Source: Candida dubliniensis CD36
Taxonomy: Eukaryota; Ascomycota; Pichiomycetes; Serinales; Debaryomycetaceae
Direction of reading: 5' to 3'
Length of the DNA stretch: 64,000 nucleotides
Assembly: GCF_000026945.1 (NCBI RefSeq)
Contig: NC_012861.1
Location: forward strand, 124,001 to 188,000
A program made the translations under genes and the position numbers. This document shows, in pieces, positions 18,574 through 28,192 of the stretch. Within the stretch, counting starts at the first letter, position 1, and each line of letters begins with the position of its first letter. Below the pieces are notes generated by a model. That model did not search any database. It was not told where the DNA came from and was given only the letters and a program-made list of their open reading frames with translations.

Positions 18574-19755
18574 ATGTTCAAGAAATCAGCTAATGATATT
18601 GTTATTATTGCAGCAAAGAGAACTCCAATCACCAAGTCAATTAAAGGAGGGTTGAGTAGATTGTTTCCCGAGGAAATATTACATCAAGTGGTTAAGGGTA
18701 CTATATCTGAGTCTCAGTTTGATTTAAATTTGATTGATGATGTCTTAGTTGGAGCAGTTTTACAAACGTTAGGTGGTCAGAAGGCTAGTGCCTTAGCCAT
18801 TAAAAAAATTGGTTTCCCATTGAAGACCACCGTGAATACAATTAATCGTCAATGTGCTAGTTCTGCTCAAGCAATCACTTATCAAGCAGGTAGTTTGCGT
18901 AGTGGGGAGAATCAATTTGTTATTGCTGCTGGAGTAGAAAGTATGACTCATGATTATTTCCCTCATCGGGGGATTCCTACAAGAATTTCCGAATCATTTT
19001 TAGCAGATGTCTCTGATGAAGCTAAAAATGTGTTGATGCCAATGGGGATAACCAGTGAAAATGTTGCTACTAAATATGGAATTTCTCGAAAACAACAAGA
19101 CGAGTTTGCACTTGATTCTCATTTAAAAGCAGACAAAGCTACACAGCTGGGACATTTTGCCAAAGAAATCATTCCTATTCAAACAACTGATGAAAGCAAC
19201 CAACTGGTTTTAGTGACTAAAGATGATGGGATAAGGGGTGGCTCAACCATTGAAAAATTGAGCAACTTAAAACCCGTGTTCAAGGACGATGGGACTACTA
19301 CTGCTGGTAATTCCTCACAAATTTCTGATGGTGGTTCTGCTGTGATTTTGACTACTCGTCAAAATGCCGAGAAATTGGGAATAGTACCAATAGCTAGATT
19401 CATTGGTTCGTCAGTGGCAGGTGTTCCTTCAGGGCTCATGGGAATTGGTCCATCAGCTGCTATTCCACAATTATTGTCGAGATTAAATGTTGATACCAAA
19501 GATATCGATATTTTTGAATTAAATGAGGCATTTGCATCCCAACTGATTTATTGTATTGAAAAATTGGGACTTGATTATGATAAAGTTAATCCATACGGTG
19601 GAGCTATAGCCTTGGGACATCCATTGGGGGCAACTGGTGCAAGAGTTACTGCCACTTTGCTTAATGGACTAAAAGATCAGAATAAAGAGTTGGGTGTTAT
19701 CTCAATGTGCACATCTACTGGTCAAGGGTACGCTGGCTTGTTTGCTAATGAATAG
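18574..19755 (+). CDS. POT1-2: 3-ketoacyl-CoA thiolase (POT1-2-like)
   Basis: A 393-aa thiolase (acetyl-CoA acyltransferase), which catalyses the last step of fatty-acid beta-oxidation. Active-site residues are all present: nucleophile Cys94 in NRQCASSAQA, His349 in GGAIALGHPLGATGAR, and acid/base Cys379 in SMCTSTGQG. Blocks such as MGITSENVA and DGTTTAGNSSQISDG match the peroxisomal Pot1/Fox3 type rather than cytosolic Erg10. It is oddly short at the N-terminus: it begins MFKKSANDIVII and lacks the PTS2-bearing extension of Pot1, and it ends FANE, so no PTS1 is visible either. It may be cytosolic or mitochondrial, or be imported with a partner. The symbol rests on my memory that C. albicans has a POT1-2 at this locus. 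Codon 324 (19543-19545) is CTG, where other thiolases have Ala. Confidence 0.85.
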   Translation: MFKKSANDIVIIAAKRTPITKSIKGGLSRLFPEEILHQVVKGTISESQFDLNLIDDVLVGAVLQTLGGQKASALAIKKIGFPLKTTVNTINRQCASSAQAITYQAGSLRSGENQFVIAAGVESMTHDYFPHRGIPTRISESFLADVSDEAKNVLMPMGITSENVATKYGISRKQQDEFALDSHLKADKATQLGHFAKEIIPIQTTDESNQLVLVTKDDGIRGGSTIEKLSNLKPVFKDDGTTTAGNSSQISDGGSAVILTTRQNAEKLGIVPIARFIGSSVAGVPSGLMGIGPSAAIPQLLSRLNVDTKDIDIFELNEAFASQLIYCIEKLGLDYDKVNPYGGAIALGHPLGATGARVTATLLNGLKDQNKELGVISMCTSTGQGYAGLFANE

Positions 19756-19983
19756 AGGAAATTAGTAGATTCTACGCTATAGACAAAATGTAAAATAAAA
19801 TAAAATAAAATAAAACTGGAACGTATATAATCTATAATTAAATAATTAAGGAATTCGGAAAACATTAAAGCAAAGAAGGATTAAATCAAAAGTGAGAAAG
19901 TGGGTATAATTAAATCCCATTAGCGGGTACGAAAGGAGGGGGGAAGAAAGATAATGAAAATTGAGATCTGGTTTGATCTCTCT

Positions 19984-21021
19984 TTATTGCTGAGTCAATC
20001 TAACCAACCAATAAATACATGTTCCACTCAAAACTGGTATTGTAAAGTTATCATCAATGCCAGCCAAATCAATTACTTCTGAAATACTAGTTATTACCCC
20101 AATTAGCAAAGAGTAAATTGGTAAACTCAACTTGTTTGTTGAGGCATTCCAGTAGATATCGCCTGGTTGGTTCCAATAATTATATTGAGGAATGAAATAG
20201 CCATACCATAAATAAGCAGTCAAAACACCGGTTACACAACTAGCAAGACATCCTGCCAACGATTTACCACTGGCAATCTGTGGAGTATATTTACCAAATG
20301 CTCTACCAAAGGTGGAAGCTGCAGTGTCTGCCCAACTCAATAATAAAATACTCAAAACGGAAATGTCCTTTGGATAAGCATAAAGCACAATTAAAACACC
20401 CACCAAATAAAAAAGGGTCCCATTGTATGAATTATATTCGTTGTCTCTAATTACAAATGACATGACCTTACAAATTTTCTCATTCAAAGCAGGGTTGTTT
20501 AATCTAATCAAATCATTGGTCAAAAGGACAGCAAACACACTTCCTAATGGTATAAATAACTGGGGTACAGTAACACCAATAGTATATAGCCACAATGTTA
20601 ATACACCAATTGATGAATGGAAAAGTTTTCTTGGAATTTCATGCTTCTTGAGAAATTGATAGAAAGTCAAAGAGGGTTTTTCTGTGGCTAATGATTTGAG
20701 GTCTTTGGTGGAATCAGTGGTTGAATTGGCAACTTTCTCTAAGACAATACTTGAATCATCTTCTTCAATTTCAATTTCAGTGTCATCTAACTCGTAACTA
20801 TCTTCATCATCTTCTGCTTCGGCGTCTTCCAACTCATCGTCATCATCTAGTATACTTGAATTATTGTAAATGTATGTTCTATCTTCTTCTTCAATGTATG
20901 ATTGGTTGCTATCAAAATCTAAAATAGTCTTTTTAATTTCCTTTCTTAATCTTGCTTCTTGACCTTCAGCAACCATAAAGGAGCTGTCATTTCTAATTGG
21001 GGATGATGGTACGGATGACAT
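19984..21021 (-). CDS. DGK1: CTP-dependent diacylglycerol kinase Dgk1
   Basis: A 345-aa ER/nuclear-envelope enzyme that phosphorylates diacylglycerol with CTP to give phosphatidate, countering the Pah1 phosphatase. The N-terminal about 120 residues are very acidic and disordered (Glu/Asp-rich blocks at about 60-85). The catalytic membrane domain follows, with RKLFHSSIG near 135, several membrane helices, LSWADTAASTFGRAFGK near 230 and SGKSLAGC near 250. These match the CDP-alcohol/cytidylyltransferase-like Dgk1 signature. It is longer than S. cerevisiae Dgk1 (about 290 aa) because of the acidic N-terminus. It is convergent with the thiolase gene; the gap contains a short taaaa tandem run near 19792-19815. 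Confidence 0.88.
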   Translation of the reverse strand: MSSVPSSPIRNDSSFMVAEGQEARLRKEIKKTILDFDSNQSYIEEEDRTYIYNNSSILDDDDELEDAEAEDDEDSYELDDTEIEIEEDDSSIVLEKVANSTTDSTKDLKSLATEKPSLTFYQFLKKHEIPRKLFHSSIGVLTLWLYTIGVTVPQLFIPLGSVFAVLLTNDLIRLNNPALNEKICKVMSFVIRDNEYNSYNGTLFYLVGVLIVLYAYPKDISVLSILLLSWADTAASTFGRAFGKYTPQIASGKSLAGCLASCVTGVLTAYLWYGYFIPQYNYWNQPGDIYWNASTNKLSLPIYSLLIGVITSISEVIDLAGIDDNFTIPVLSGTCIYWLVRLTQQ

Positions 21022-21602
21022 CGGGTATTTCGCTGATTCGTTTTTGTTCTATCTGTTGCAAAGAAGAAAAAAAAAAGGAAAAGGAAAGGGATAAACTTTG
21101 CAATCGGTTTATAATGAAACTGGAAAACAATTTATCGAGGAAGTTAAAAACAAAGAATCGAATAAAAAGGTTAAGATGAGAATAAATAAACAATCTGGAG
21201 GGAAAGTAAAAAAAAAAAAAAAAGAAAAAAGAAGGTTCAAAACCAAAACATAAAAAAACAGAGAGAGAATTCGTTTTTTTCTTTTTTGATGCGGTTCCAA
21301 ATAATATTTTATTATTATGATTTAACGACATTATTTTGTCACGTATAAAAAATGAACAAAAATGTCTAACTGTTCGGTGAGGAAATCAATAATAAAAAAA
21401 AGCCTCGCTCAACAAATTAAACAAAAAAAATCACATGCAAATTCTAACCAATAATCTCTATCTCCATTCGACATCAAAAGTTTTGCAACCAAAATATTAA
21501 CCATATTTATAATATTTATACAGATACATATATTGACCTAAACTACAATATAAACAAAACAAATTGCAGAAGTTTGGCTTCCTGAAACATTAATAGATGT
21601 CG
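21022..21602. other. Intergenic region upstream of DGK1
   Basis: About 580 nt holding the DGK1 promoter and the 3' end of the next minus-strand gene. It contains poly-A runs near 21069 and 21209. Several overlapping frames are lysine- or phenylalanine-rich translations of these tracts. No gene supported. Confidence 0.55.
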
Positions 21603-23060
21603 TTATAAAATAAACAATAGACATGTTCCTAGTAGAACACTACTAGACACCAACACTAATCCATGTACTTTTTGACTAGCAGTACCACTTTCAAATATCC
21701 AATCAAACACATCAAATCTGATGGTGTTGTTGTTGGTTTTAAACGAGTTTGATTTTTTCCTCCTGTTACCATAAAAGAATTTGGGGATATCAAATATTGT
21801 ATTTTCAAAAGATGCTATTGCAGTAGTAGATGTGCCACATGCCGTGTTGGTAAACTTTTTTGCTTTCAGTGTATTGGCAGGTTCAAATTTATTGTTTTCC
21901 ATGCTAACTCGCTCAAAAGGATCCTCAAATGGTTTTGTCGTTGCTGGTAATTTTGATTCGGAAAATAAAATTTGTGCTGTAATCTCATCACTATCGTCTT
22001 CTTTCTCATCATCTTCGTAACTATAGTAGTAATAATAATCGTCTGCTGATTCAGTTTCACCACTTTCTGTTTCAGAATCTGTTTCATCAATAAGATTGTT
22101 TAAAATAAAATTGTCAAACATAGATGTTGCAGTCGTGGTTGGAAAACTGGTCCATACGATTTTTGGCTTTAAATACGCCGCTGCGGTTTTGGTAGCCAGT
22201 CTTTCGTGGAATTGAAACTGAGGAGCTATTAAAACCGAATTGGGCGGTGGCTTTTTGTTCAATATATTTTTCCTATTCATTTTGTGTTTTGATAAAGTAT
22301 CGATTGATTGAGTTTCATGTATGCCTGTTGTAGAACTACTTGCAATTGATACAATTTTATGTGAAACTGTACTTCGTTCTTCTGGTGCATACAGTGGAAT
22401 TACCGAGGTAATTATGTGTGTAGTATAAACTGGTACAGTGTTTCTCGCAGTATGCACATCTAACAATTGAGCGTTAAAACTCTTTTGTTGGTCTTTCATT
22501 TCAAGCCTCAAATCCAATACTAATTTTTCTAGCTTTTTAATTTGTTCAAATGCATCCATCTGTAAAACATTTGATGATACTTTTGGTTCTTGTGTTGTAG
22601 GTGTGTTTACAATAGTAAACTGGGAATCCACACTGGATTCAAATGTTAATGCTGAAGTTTCTAATGACAATGTGTTTAGTTCTAGTTGTAGTGCATCAAA
22701 TTCTTGTGTAGGGGAAACAATGGCAGTTGCAAATTCAGTAATTGTTTTTATTTCAGTCAGGACCAGCAATTTATTGCCATATCCGAATAAATAGTCTGTT
22801 CTGTTAGAAGCTATTATTACTGCTGGGGCTTTGTGGAAATTTATTGGCACTCCATCTTTCAGAACTTTAATCAACGGTCTAGCTTCCTTGATTTGAGGTT
22901 TAGAGGTCTTGCTATAAGGTAGCAAATCTTTAATTATTTGAAAATGATTTGTAAGTATCGATATTGTGTCATTTGAAGGTGAGCTAGATTCGATATTCAA
23001 ACATTGAATCGATGATATAAACCATATCAAGGTGGGTATAAGACTACCTGTAAAACGCAT
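21603..23060 (-). CDS. Putative GPI-anchored cell-surface protein
   Basis: A 485-aa protein with a cleavable signal peptide (MRFTGSLIPTLIWFISSIQC, residues 1-20) and a C-terminal hydrophobic tail (GLVLVSSSVLLGTCLLFIL) preceded by small residues (ESGTASQK), the pattern of a GPI-anchored wall or membrane protein. The middle is Ser/Thr-rich, with a KQ-rich coiled-coil-like stretch and an acidic Tyr cluster (YYYYYSYEDDEKEDD) in the C-terminal half. No enzymatic motif is seen. The longer frame upstream begins at a GTG at 23201; the first ATG that gives a clean signal peptide is at 23060. Likely restricted to Candida; I do not recognise a named PGA/IFF member. Confidence 0.72.
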   Translation of the reverse strand: MRFTGSLIPTLIWFISSIQCLNIESSSPSNDTISILTNHFQIIKDLLPYSKTSKPQIKEARPLIKVLKDGVPINFHKAPAVIIASNRTDYLFGYGNKLLVLTEIKTITEFATAIVSPTQEFDALQLELNTLSLETSALTFESSVDSQFTIVNTPTTQEPKVSSNVLQMDAFEQIKKLEKLVLDLRLEMKDQQKSFNAQLLDVHTARNTVPVYTTHIITSVIPLYAPEERSTVSHKIVSIASSSTTGIHETQSIDTLSKHKMNRKNILNKKPPPNSVLIAPQFQFHERLATKTAAAYLKPKIVWTSFPTTTATSMFDNFILNNLIDETDSETESGETESADDYYYYYSYEDDEKEDDSDEITAQILFSESKLPATTKPFEDPFERVSMENNKFEPANTLKAKKFTNTACGTSTTAIASFENTIFDIPKFFYGNRRKKSNSFKTNNNTIRFDVFDWIFESGTASQKVHGLVLVSSSVLLGTCLLFIL

Positions 23061-23269
23061 TGAGTAATAGTGATAAACTAGACTTTCCCCGTTTATAGAA
23101 GCATTGAAATTATAGATAGAAAATTGGTTCTTATCAAGAAGTTGGTTGCAAAGAATAACAAAAAAAAAAAAAAATTCAAAAAATTTAACAACGCCAAACA
23201 CATCTCGAGCTAATTATTGTTTTTCTTTTAATTGTTATCCCGATAGCTATTGTATGTGTTGGAATATAT

Positions 23270-24172
23270 CTATTTGAAATCAACAATAGCTTTGGCTATG
23301 TCGAAATATGGCTTGGCTATATCTGAGTTGGGATCAGAAATAACTATTGGTTTTCCAACGTCACTTTGAACACATATCTCTTCATTTAAAGGTATGGAGC
23401 TTAACACTCTTAAATTGTTTTCCAATGCCACTTTTTCAGCACCTTTGCTTTTGAATATGTGAGACTCGTGTTTGCAATTAGGACATATAAAATGGCTCAT
23501 GTTTTGAACCATACCTATTATAGGAATATTGATTTTATTAAACATTGTAATACCTTTCACTGCATCAATTAAAGCAATGTCTTGAGGTGTGCTAACAATT
23601 ATTGCTCCCGTTATTTGCAACAATTGTCCAATTGATAATTGTGTGTCACCTGTACCAGGAGGCATATCTACAACGAGATAGTCAATTGGTGACCACTCGA
23701 CCTCAAAAAGCAATTGCTGCAATGCCTTCATGACCATTAAACCTCTCCACGTTATTGCTTGTTTCTCGTCAATTAAATATCCCATCGACATGGTTTGCAC
23801 ACCATAATTGGATAAAGGAAGTAATTTACCCAGATTAGATAATCTTGGTTCACCCTTTAGGTTCATTAGTTTAGGCACTGAAGGACCAAATATATCTGCA
23901 TCTAGTATTCCAACTCTTTTACCTAGACTGTACAATGCCAATGCAGTATTTACAGATACAGTGGATTTACCAACTCCTCCTTTTGCTGATGAGACTAATA
24001 TTATGTTAGAAACGTTGGGAATTTTCTGTCGTATTGGTAAGCCCTTTGACGCCTTTGGTATTGAGTTTGGTTTACCGGCAACTCTTGGTATTCCTAAAGG
24101 ATTCTCGTGAGTCAAAATAGACCAGGTTGAAAAAAGTTTACGTGGTCCCAAGCTTTTAGTTTTCAATAGCAT
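23270..24172 (-). CDS. IND1: Mitochondrial P-loop Fe-S assembly factor Ind1
   Basis: A 300-aa Mrp/Nbp35-type ATPase with an N-terminal presequence (MLLKTKSLGPRKLFST). The deviant Walker A SAKGGVGKS is at about 62-70, DADIFGPS at 91-98, and the cluster-binding CPNC at 230-233. Ind1 (NUBPL in humans) delivers Fe-S clusters to respiratory complex I. Its presence fits a yeast that retains complex I, unlike S. cerevisiae. It is divergent from MSS1, with only about 165 nt between the two starts. Cfd1 and Nbp35 are cytosolic relatives, but the presequence and the lack of an N-terminal Cys cluster argue against them. Confidence 0.92.
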   Translation of the reverse strand: MLLKTKSLGPRKLFSTWSILTHENPLGIPRVAGKPNSIPKASKGLPIRQKIPNVSNIILVSSAKGGVGKSTVSVNTALALYSLGKRVGILDADIFGPSVPKLMNLKGEPRLSNLGKLLPLSNYGVQTMSMGYLIDEKQAITWRGLMVMKALQQLLFEVEWSPIDYLVVDMPPGTGDTQLSIGQLLQITGAIIVSTPQDIALIDAVKGITMFNKINIPIIGMVQNMSHFICPNCKHESHIFKSKGAEKVALENNLRVLSSIPLNEEICVQSDVGKPIVISDPNSDIAKPYFDIAKAIVDFK

Positions 24173-24338
24173 TGCTGCAATAAGGAAATAATGTATTTGT
24201 GTGGGTGGTGGAAGATACTACTTTTCGATGAATTGTTCAGATGAGATTTTGGATTCGGTTTTATTTTTTTTTTTTTTTTCGTTCTGGAGAGACTCATCAT
24301 TATTATTAATTATATTTCAAATACAGCTTAACATACTA

Positions 24339-25838
24339 ATGTTTCGTCAACTTCTACATGTTGGCAAACGATACCTCTCAAATGAAAATCCTTTGAAACC
24401 AACTGTATTTGCTTTATCAACCAAATTTGGTAAATCTGCAATAGCAGTGGTGAGAATCTCCGGTCCTCAATCAAAGTACATCTACCACAAGTTGACGAAC
24501 TCAACTAAGCCACCTAAAAACAGAATTGCCAGTGTTCGTAAGCTATATTCATTTGGGCACCGTTGCAATCAGAAGTCGGTTTTCTTAGATGAAGCTCTAA
24601 CCTTATTTTTACCTGGTCCCAAAACTTACACTGGAGAAGACTTATTAGAATTGCATCTACACGGAGGTGTTTCAATCATCAAATCTGTATTGCAGTCGAT
24701 CAAAAACTTACATGATCCCAGTAATGGAATAATGATTAGACAAGCAGATAGGGGAGAGTTTTCCAAACAAGCTTTCTACAATGGCCGACTAGATTTAACT
24801 GAATTGGAAGGGATAAATGATATGATCAATGCTGAGACTGAACTGCAAAGGTTGGCGAGTTTAGCATCACTGTCTGGACAGACCAAAATAGAATTTATGA
24901 ATTGGAGAAATGAAATTGTTAACCAAATGGCTAATTTGACAATGATTATTGATTTTGGTGAGGATCATGATATTGAGGAAACTGACCAGATCATACAAGA
25001 TGTGAAAGAGAATATTGCAAAAATTGAATTGGAAATTAAAGCTTATTTGTTAAAAGTAAAGTCACTGCAAATTTTGCTAAATGGTATTCAATTGGCATTA
25101 TTAGGACCACCAAATGCTGGGAAATCTTCTATATTGAACATATTAGCAAACAAAGATGCTGCTATTGTCAGTGAGATTGCAGGAACTACGAGAGATATTC
25201 TTGATATACCATTGGAAATTGGGGGATATAAGGTGGTTGTTGGTGACACTGCGGGCATCCGATCATTTGAAGAAGCCGACTCTATTGAGCAGGAAGGGAT
25301 CAAACGAGCGAAAAAGAGGTCGATGTTAGCAGATTTGGTGATTGTGGTACTAGATCCTATATCCGTGGAAAAAGATCCCTTGGAATTGAAAGAACATCTA
25401 GAAGCACTAGTTAAAGAAAACAAACAAATACTAATTGTGTTGAATAAGCAAGATCTATTTGTAAGTCGATCAGAGGAAATGATTTCAAAATATTCTCAGG
25501 TTTTTAATTTACCTAAGAACTATTTTTATGTAGTTTCGTGCTCAACTGGATCAGGAATTGACAATCTTCAAAAGGCATTGATTGAAAAATTCAAAGACTT
25601 ATCTCAGTCAGAAACTTCTGATCCTATTATTGTTTCTTCTCGAGTACAAGATATTTTGGAGAACGATATTTTATTTGGATTCAAAGAGTTTTATCAGTGG
25701 GCAGACGCAGACGATGTTCTTCTAGCAGCAGACTGTCTTCGTCAATCAGTTGACGGGATAGGAAAAATCACTGGGCAATCGATTGATTTAGAAGAAATCT
25801 TGGACGTTGTTTTTTCAAGTTTTTGTATTGGTAAATAG
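24339..25838 (+). CDS. MSS1: Mitochondrial tRNA-modification GTPase Mss1 (MnmE family)
   Basis: A 499-aa enzyme. With Mto1 it modifies the wobble uridine of mitochondrial tRNAs. The start MFRQLLHVGKRYLSNEN is a typical presequence. The N-terminal tetrahydrofolate-binding domain covers about 20-140 (VVRISGP, YTGEDLLELHLHGG). The G domain has GPPNAGKSS at 256, DTAGI at 303 and NKQD at 369, and the protein ends in the invariant CIGK (cf. CxGK of MnmE). The frame is open to a GTG at 24201 and includes another in-frame ATG at 24228; I chose 24339 because the upstream part contains a poly-Phe translation of a T tract. Confidence 0.93.
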   Translation: MFRQLLHVGKRYLSNENPLKPTVFALSTKFGKSAIAVVRISGPQSKYIYHKLTNSTKPPKNRIASVRKLYSFGHRCNQKSVFLDEALTLFLPGPKTYTGEDLLELHLHGGVSIIKSVLQSIKNLHDPSNGIMIRQADRGEFSKQAFYNGRLDLTELEGINDMINAETELQRLASLASLSGQTKIEFMNWRNEIVNQMANLTMIIDFGEDHDIEETDQIIQDVKENIAKIELEIKAYLLKVKSLQILLNGIQLALLGPPNAGKSSILNILANKDAAIVSEIAGTTRDILDIPLEIGGYKVVVGDTAGIRSFEEADSIEQEGIKRAKKRSMLADLVIVVLDPISVEKDPLELKEHLEALVKENKQILIVLNKQDLFVSRSEEMISKYSQVFNLPKNYFYVVSCSTGSGIDNLQKALIEKFKDLSQSETSDPIIVSSRVQDILENDILFGFKEFYQWADADDVLLAADCLRQSVDGIGKITGQSIDLEEILDVVFSSFCIGK

Positions 25839-25922
25839 TACATAGATTTTATTTTTGTTTTGTTTTTTGCTGTTTATACATATATATACTATATTTAATT
25901 AGTCATGGAACTCAGCGTAGTC

Positions 25923-27818
25923 TCATCCTGAGGTGCAGACAACATAAAAGGTTATTGTTTCAACGTCCCATGTTTTTTGCATTTGTTGCAATTGATGCCT
26001 TGTGTGTCTCCCTGCTACCTCCTCTTCCTCAATAGATGTGTTTTTGATTTTCTTGCTTAAATTAGGAGCAACCTTACAATTGAATGACAAAACATTCAAT
26101 CCATAACTCAATTTGACATCATATTGAACTCCCAAAACAGCGTTCTCCCCTTTTTCTTCCTTAAAGCAATCAGCAACATTAGAAACTTCTTCTTCGTTGA
26201 CAGATAATTTGCATTGGAAATCGTCGTTACCGAGATGACTTAAAATTCCGTGATCATCAATTAGCTCAGGTTCTTTGAGTTGGTACAACAAATTGTGTAG
26301 CGATACTTTGAATGATACAAAAGGCAGGGCTCCGTTTGGTAAAGCAATAGTATAGGCTTGGTTGGTGTATCCATTCGCTGGAACTTTGTAGGAAAAGAGT
26401 GTAGCAATTGTGTTTCCTGGCTGAGTTGGAAATAATGCTTTTTTAATTTCTTGTTCTCGAGACAAAATTGTTGCTGGTTGTGATAATTTTTGTTGAACAA
26501 ATTTAGTAATGTTGGTTGACACAGCGGGTGTTGAAAATAATGCTGACTCTTGAATTATTGAATTTTGCTCCGGGAGTAACGGCAAAGTCTTACCCATGGT
26601 ATTAGGGGCATTTTGCTCGGCGGCGACTTCTCGTGATTTGGATGTATCGAGCTCTCCAGAATCAACTGATTCATCAACATCTTGTGTATCAGCATTGATA
26701 GCTTCTGGTTGGGTATTGTTGATATCATCTTCCTCGTGAATTTGTTCTACTGGGAAATCTTGTTTAATAGACCTCTTTCTCCTTTTCTTCAATTGAGGTT
26801 CTGCTACTGAGGTGTCAATTCTACCAATACTGTGTTTTAGCTTTTGTGTTGAAGGATGCAATTTATCTGCTTCCAGTTCAATTCTGGATTTTAATTTATT
26901 ATATTGTTCATTAAAATATTCTTCCAAAACAGCTGCATCTTGATAAATTTGTGAATCATCGTTGTTATAGGCCTTTGCATTGGAAAAAATCAATGTGGTA
27001 GTGTCATGAAACTTCTTCAAGTTGTCCAATAAAGGGAATTTGGGACTCAATAATTTTTTTTTCTCTAAATTAGATAATATCGTGTTGAAAGACATTGGTT
27101 TGGTTACATAGTCCAAATAATCGGTATATACTTCGGTATCAACTTCTTCCAAAAACGGCCCGCTCAAGACTCCCTGTTTTGGAAATTCATGATTTATGAC
27201 ATCGCGTAATATATTTATACAAAATTCTGCTAATCTGCCGAAAGTGATTAATGGTTCTTCCTTATTAACTTTTACTGACGACTGAAATTCCGACCCCCCT
27301 TCTGTCTCTGTTTCATTCTTTCTCTGCTTGAGCTTCAACTTTATCTTTGGCTTTTTGGTGTCATCAGTAGCATTATTGGTTGAAGGAGTGCTCTCAAATT
27401 CCTCAACTTGTTCCCTGACAAAGTTTACAATTTTTCCAGCACTTTGAACAATCCATGAATCGGGAGCATTGTATGTGCTCGCATTTTGTAACAACAATTC
27501 AAAGTCGTCAAGAAACTCTCTCGATGAAGAACCAGTATATGTACTTTCAATTCGCTTTCCTATTTTATCTAATGATATAGGTTGCTTTATGACGTGGTAG
27601 TAGTCGGGAAAGAATTTTTTAGATGGCAACTTGATAAATGGAGGTGCCAAATCTGCATCACCATCTTTCAACCTATACACCAAATCCAAGGTTGTTCTGA
27701 AGAACTCTATATATTCTTGTGGTGAGTGTGTGACTGTTGCATGTTGAGATTCTTCTGTGGATTTTTTCACTGGTGAGGACTCAGTTGAAGATTGACTTAA
27801 CTTTCTCCTTGGTGGCAT
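25923..27818 (-). CDS. RSC4: RSC complex bromodomain subunit Rsc4
   Basis: A 631-aa nuclear protein with two tandem bromodomains near residues 35-130 (FFPDYYHVIKQPISLDKI) and 190-300 (DYLDYVTKPMSFNTIL), which bind acetyl-lysine on histone H3. A basic KKRRKRSIK signal lies near 350. The C-terminal quarter resembles the conserved Rsc4 tail needed for RSC assembly. Length is close to S. cerevisiae Rsc4 (about 625 aa). The N-terminus is Ser/Thr-rich. It is divergent from TAH18 across about 375 nt. Rsc1/Rsc2 are excluded because no BAH domain is present. Confidence 0.88.
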   Translation of the reverse strand: MPPRRKLSQSSTESSPVKKSTEESQHATVTHSPQEYIEFFRTTLDLVYRLKDGDADLAPPFIKLPSKKFFPDYYHVIKQPISLDKIGKRIESTYTGSSSREFLDDFELLLQNASTYNAPDSWIVQSAGKIVNFVREQVEEFESTPSTNNATDDTKKPKIKLKLKQRKNETETEGGSEFQSSVKVNKEEPLITFGRLAEFCINILRDVINHEFPKQGVLSGPFLEEVDTEVYTDYLDYVTKPMSFNTILSNLEKKKLLSPKFPLLDNLKKFHDTTTLIFSNAKAYNNDDSQIYQDAAVLEEYFNEQYNKLKSRIELEADKLHPSTQKLKHSIGRIDTSVAEPQLKKRRKRSIKQDFPVEQIHEEDDINNTQPEAINADTQDVDESVDSGELDTSKSREVAAEQNAPNTMGKTLPLLPEQNSIIQESALFSTPAVSTNITKFVQQKLSQPATILSREQEIKKALFPTQPGNTIATLFSYKVPANGYTNQAYTIALPNGALPFVSFKVSLHNLLYQLKEPELIDDHGILSHLGNDDFQCKLSVNEEEVSNVADCFKEEKGENAVLGVQYDVKLSYGLNVLSFNCKVAPNLSKKIKNTSIEEEEVAGRHTRHQLQQMQKTWDVETITFYVVCTSG

Positions 27819-28192
27819 AATTTGCTCAATTCAATCTCACAAAAAAACTAGAAACAAAATTTGTAATCAAAGGTATTTGTTGTATTATCGTAATGTAAAC
27901 CGCACAGAATTCTGATGGATTGACTGTTGGTGGAATGTAAATGATAGTTGTAACTTATTAGTGTTTGTTTGTTTTGGGTTTATTTTTTCTGTTGAAAATT
28001 TTTCCCTTGTCTATCAAAATTGGAGATTGGAAAAGAAGAAAGGACTCTCTCAAAACTTGCACAGTTCTATTTTCTTTCTCTTTTTTTTTTTTTTTCCATC
28101 AGATAAGGAAAAGGAAACCCACCATTTCAACACTCTAGCAAGATTTTATTCGAGATAAATCTGTTATATGGGGAAACAGAAACTTGTTCATT
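27819..28192. other. Divergent RSC4/TAH18 promoter region
   Basis: 374 nt shared by two divergent genes. A long T tract lies near 28080-28096. No specific motif was recognised. Confidence 0.5.
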
